Of a stretch of 5,864 nucleotides of DNA, positions 5,805-5,864 are shown piece after piece. The notes under the pieces were generated by a model. That model was not told the origin of the DNA. It made no database searches and worked only from the letters and a program-made list of their open reading frames with translations. Both the position numbers and the translations under genes were made by a program. Origin of the DNA: JAAYHV01 sp035268985 (GTDB lineage Bacteria > Bacillota > Clostridia > Peptostreptococcales > Anaerovoracaceae); the NCBI GenBank assembly GCA_035268985.1, contig DATFJV010000106.1:1-5864 (forward strand), written 5' to 3'. Position 1 is the stretch's first letter, and every line of letters starts with the position of its first letter.

Positions 5805-5864
5805 TTATTTGTCTGGTAAAACTTTAGAAATGCTTAGCATTGTAAAAGGTAGTACGATACAATC
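5785..5864 (+). CDS. YbjQ/UPF0145-family protein, N-terminal part (cut by window edge)
   Basis: Only 26 codons plus two bases are present. The peptide MILVSTDYLSGKTLEMLSIV followed by KGSTIQ matches the start of the YbjQ/UPF0145 family (about 100-110 residues; sometimes annotated 'heavy metal-binding domain'), where a strand, a G-K-x-(I/L)-x-x-x-L segment and an IVKGSTIQ-like strand are typical. These proteins form small oligomers of unclear biological role. The gene begins inside the previous one, in the +1 frame. AAGGAG at 5768-5773 lies 11 nt before the ATG. In-frame GTG codons at 5773 and 5776 are possible but sit on or too near the SD, and the family normally starts at this Met. Confidence 0.75.
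   Translation, partial: MILVSTDYLSGKTLEMLSIVKGSTIQ

Noticed and set aside
1..5864. CRISPR array, insertion sequence, tRNA/rRNA, riboswitch, defence or prophage genes
   Set aside because: I looked on both strands for spaced direct repeats, terminal inverted repeats, transposase or integrase motifs and tRNA-like T-loops, and saw none. Every sizeable open stretch is explained by the listed genes.

Overview
The window is low-GC DNA with many ATA and AGA codons and strong purine-rich Shine-Dalgarno (SD) sites. It is most consistent with an anaerobic Firmicute of class Clostridia. The adjacency of dnaE and pfkA, the NhaC-type antiporter and the small C-terminal 'EEDDLSKY' membrane protein fit an Alkaliphilus/Tissierella/Peptostreptococcaceae-like relative. 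That placement is inference from gene content and style, not a database match.

Layout. Positions 1-218 (minus strand) hold the N-terminal 72 codons of an NhaC-family Na+/H+ antiporter that runs off the left edge. Positions 219-510 are a divergent intergenic region. For nhaC it contains a perfect-consensus sigma-A promoter (TTGACA-17 bp-TATAAT, minus strand) and a near-palindrome at the presumed start of its leader. It also contains a 16-bp perfect palindrome, an unexplained 15-bp A/T-rich hairpin with T tracts that looks like a bidirectional terminator, and an extended -10 promoter for the rightward genes.

From 511 to the right edge, five genes lie on the plus strand with short gaps and no terminator between them, so they are probably one operon: dnaE (DNA polymerase III alpha, 1161 aa, intact PHP metal site and clamp-binding motif), pfkA (ATP-dependent 6-phosphofructokinase, 320 aa), a HemG-like flavodoxin-domain protein (176 aa), a two-helix small membrane protein (73 aa) and the first 26 codons of a YbjQ/UPF0145-family protein. 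The last two overlap by 20 nt.

Functionally, dnaE followed by pfkA places a replicative polymerase with the committed step of glycolysis. The last three genes have no established link to either. I see no mobile element, CRISPR array, tRNA or rRNA. Most of the window is housekeeping. The least explained parts are the dyads in the divergent region and the small membrane protein/YbjQ pair. I found no clear sign of a previously undescribed system.
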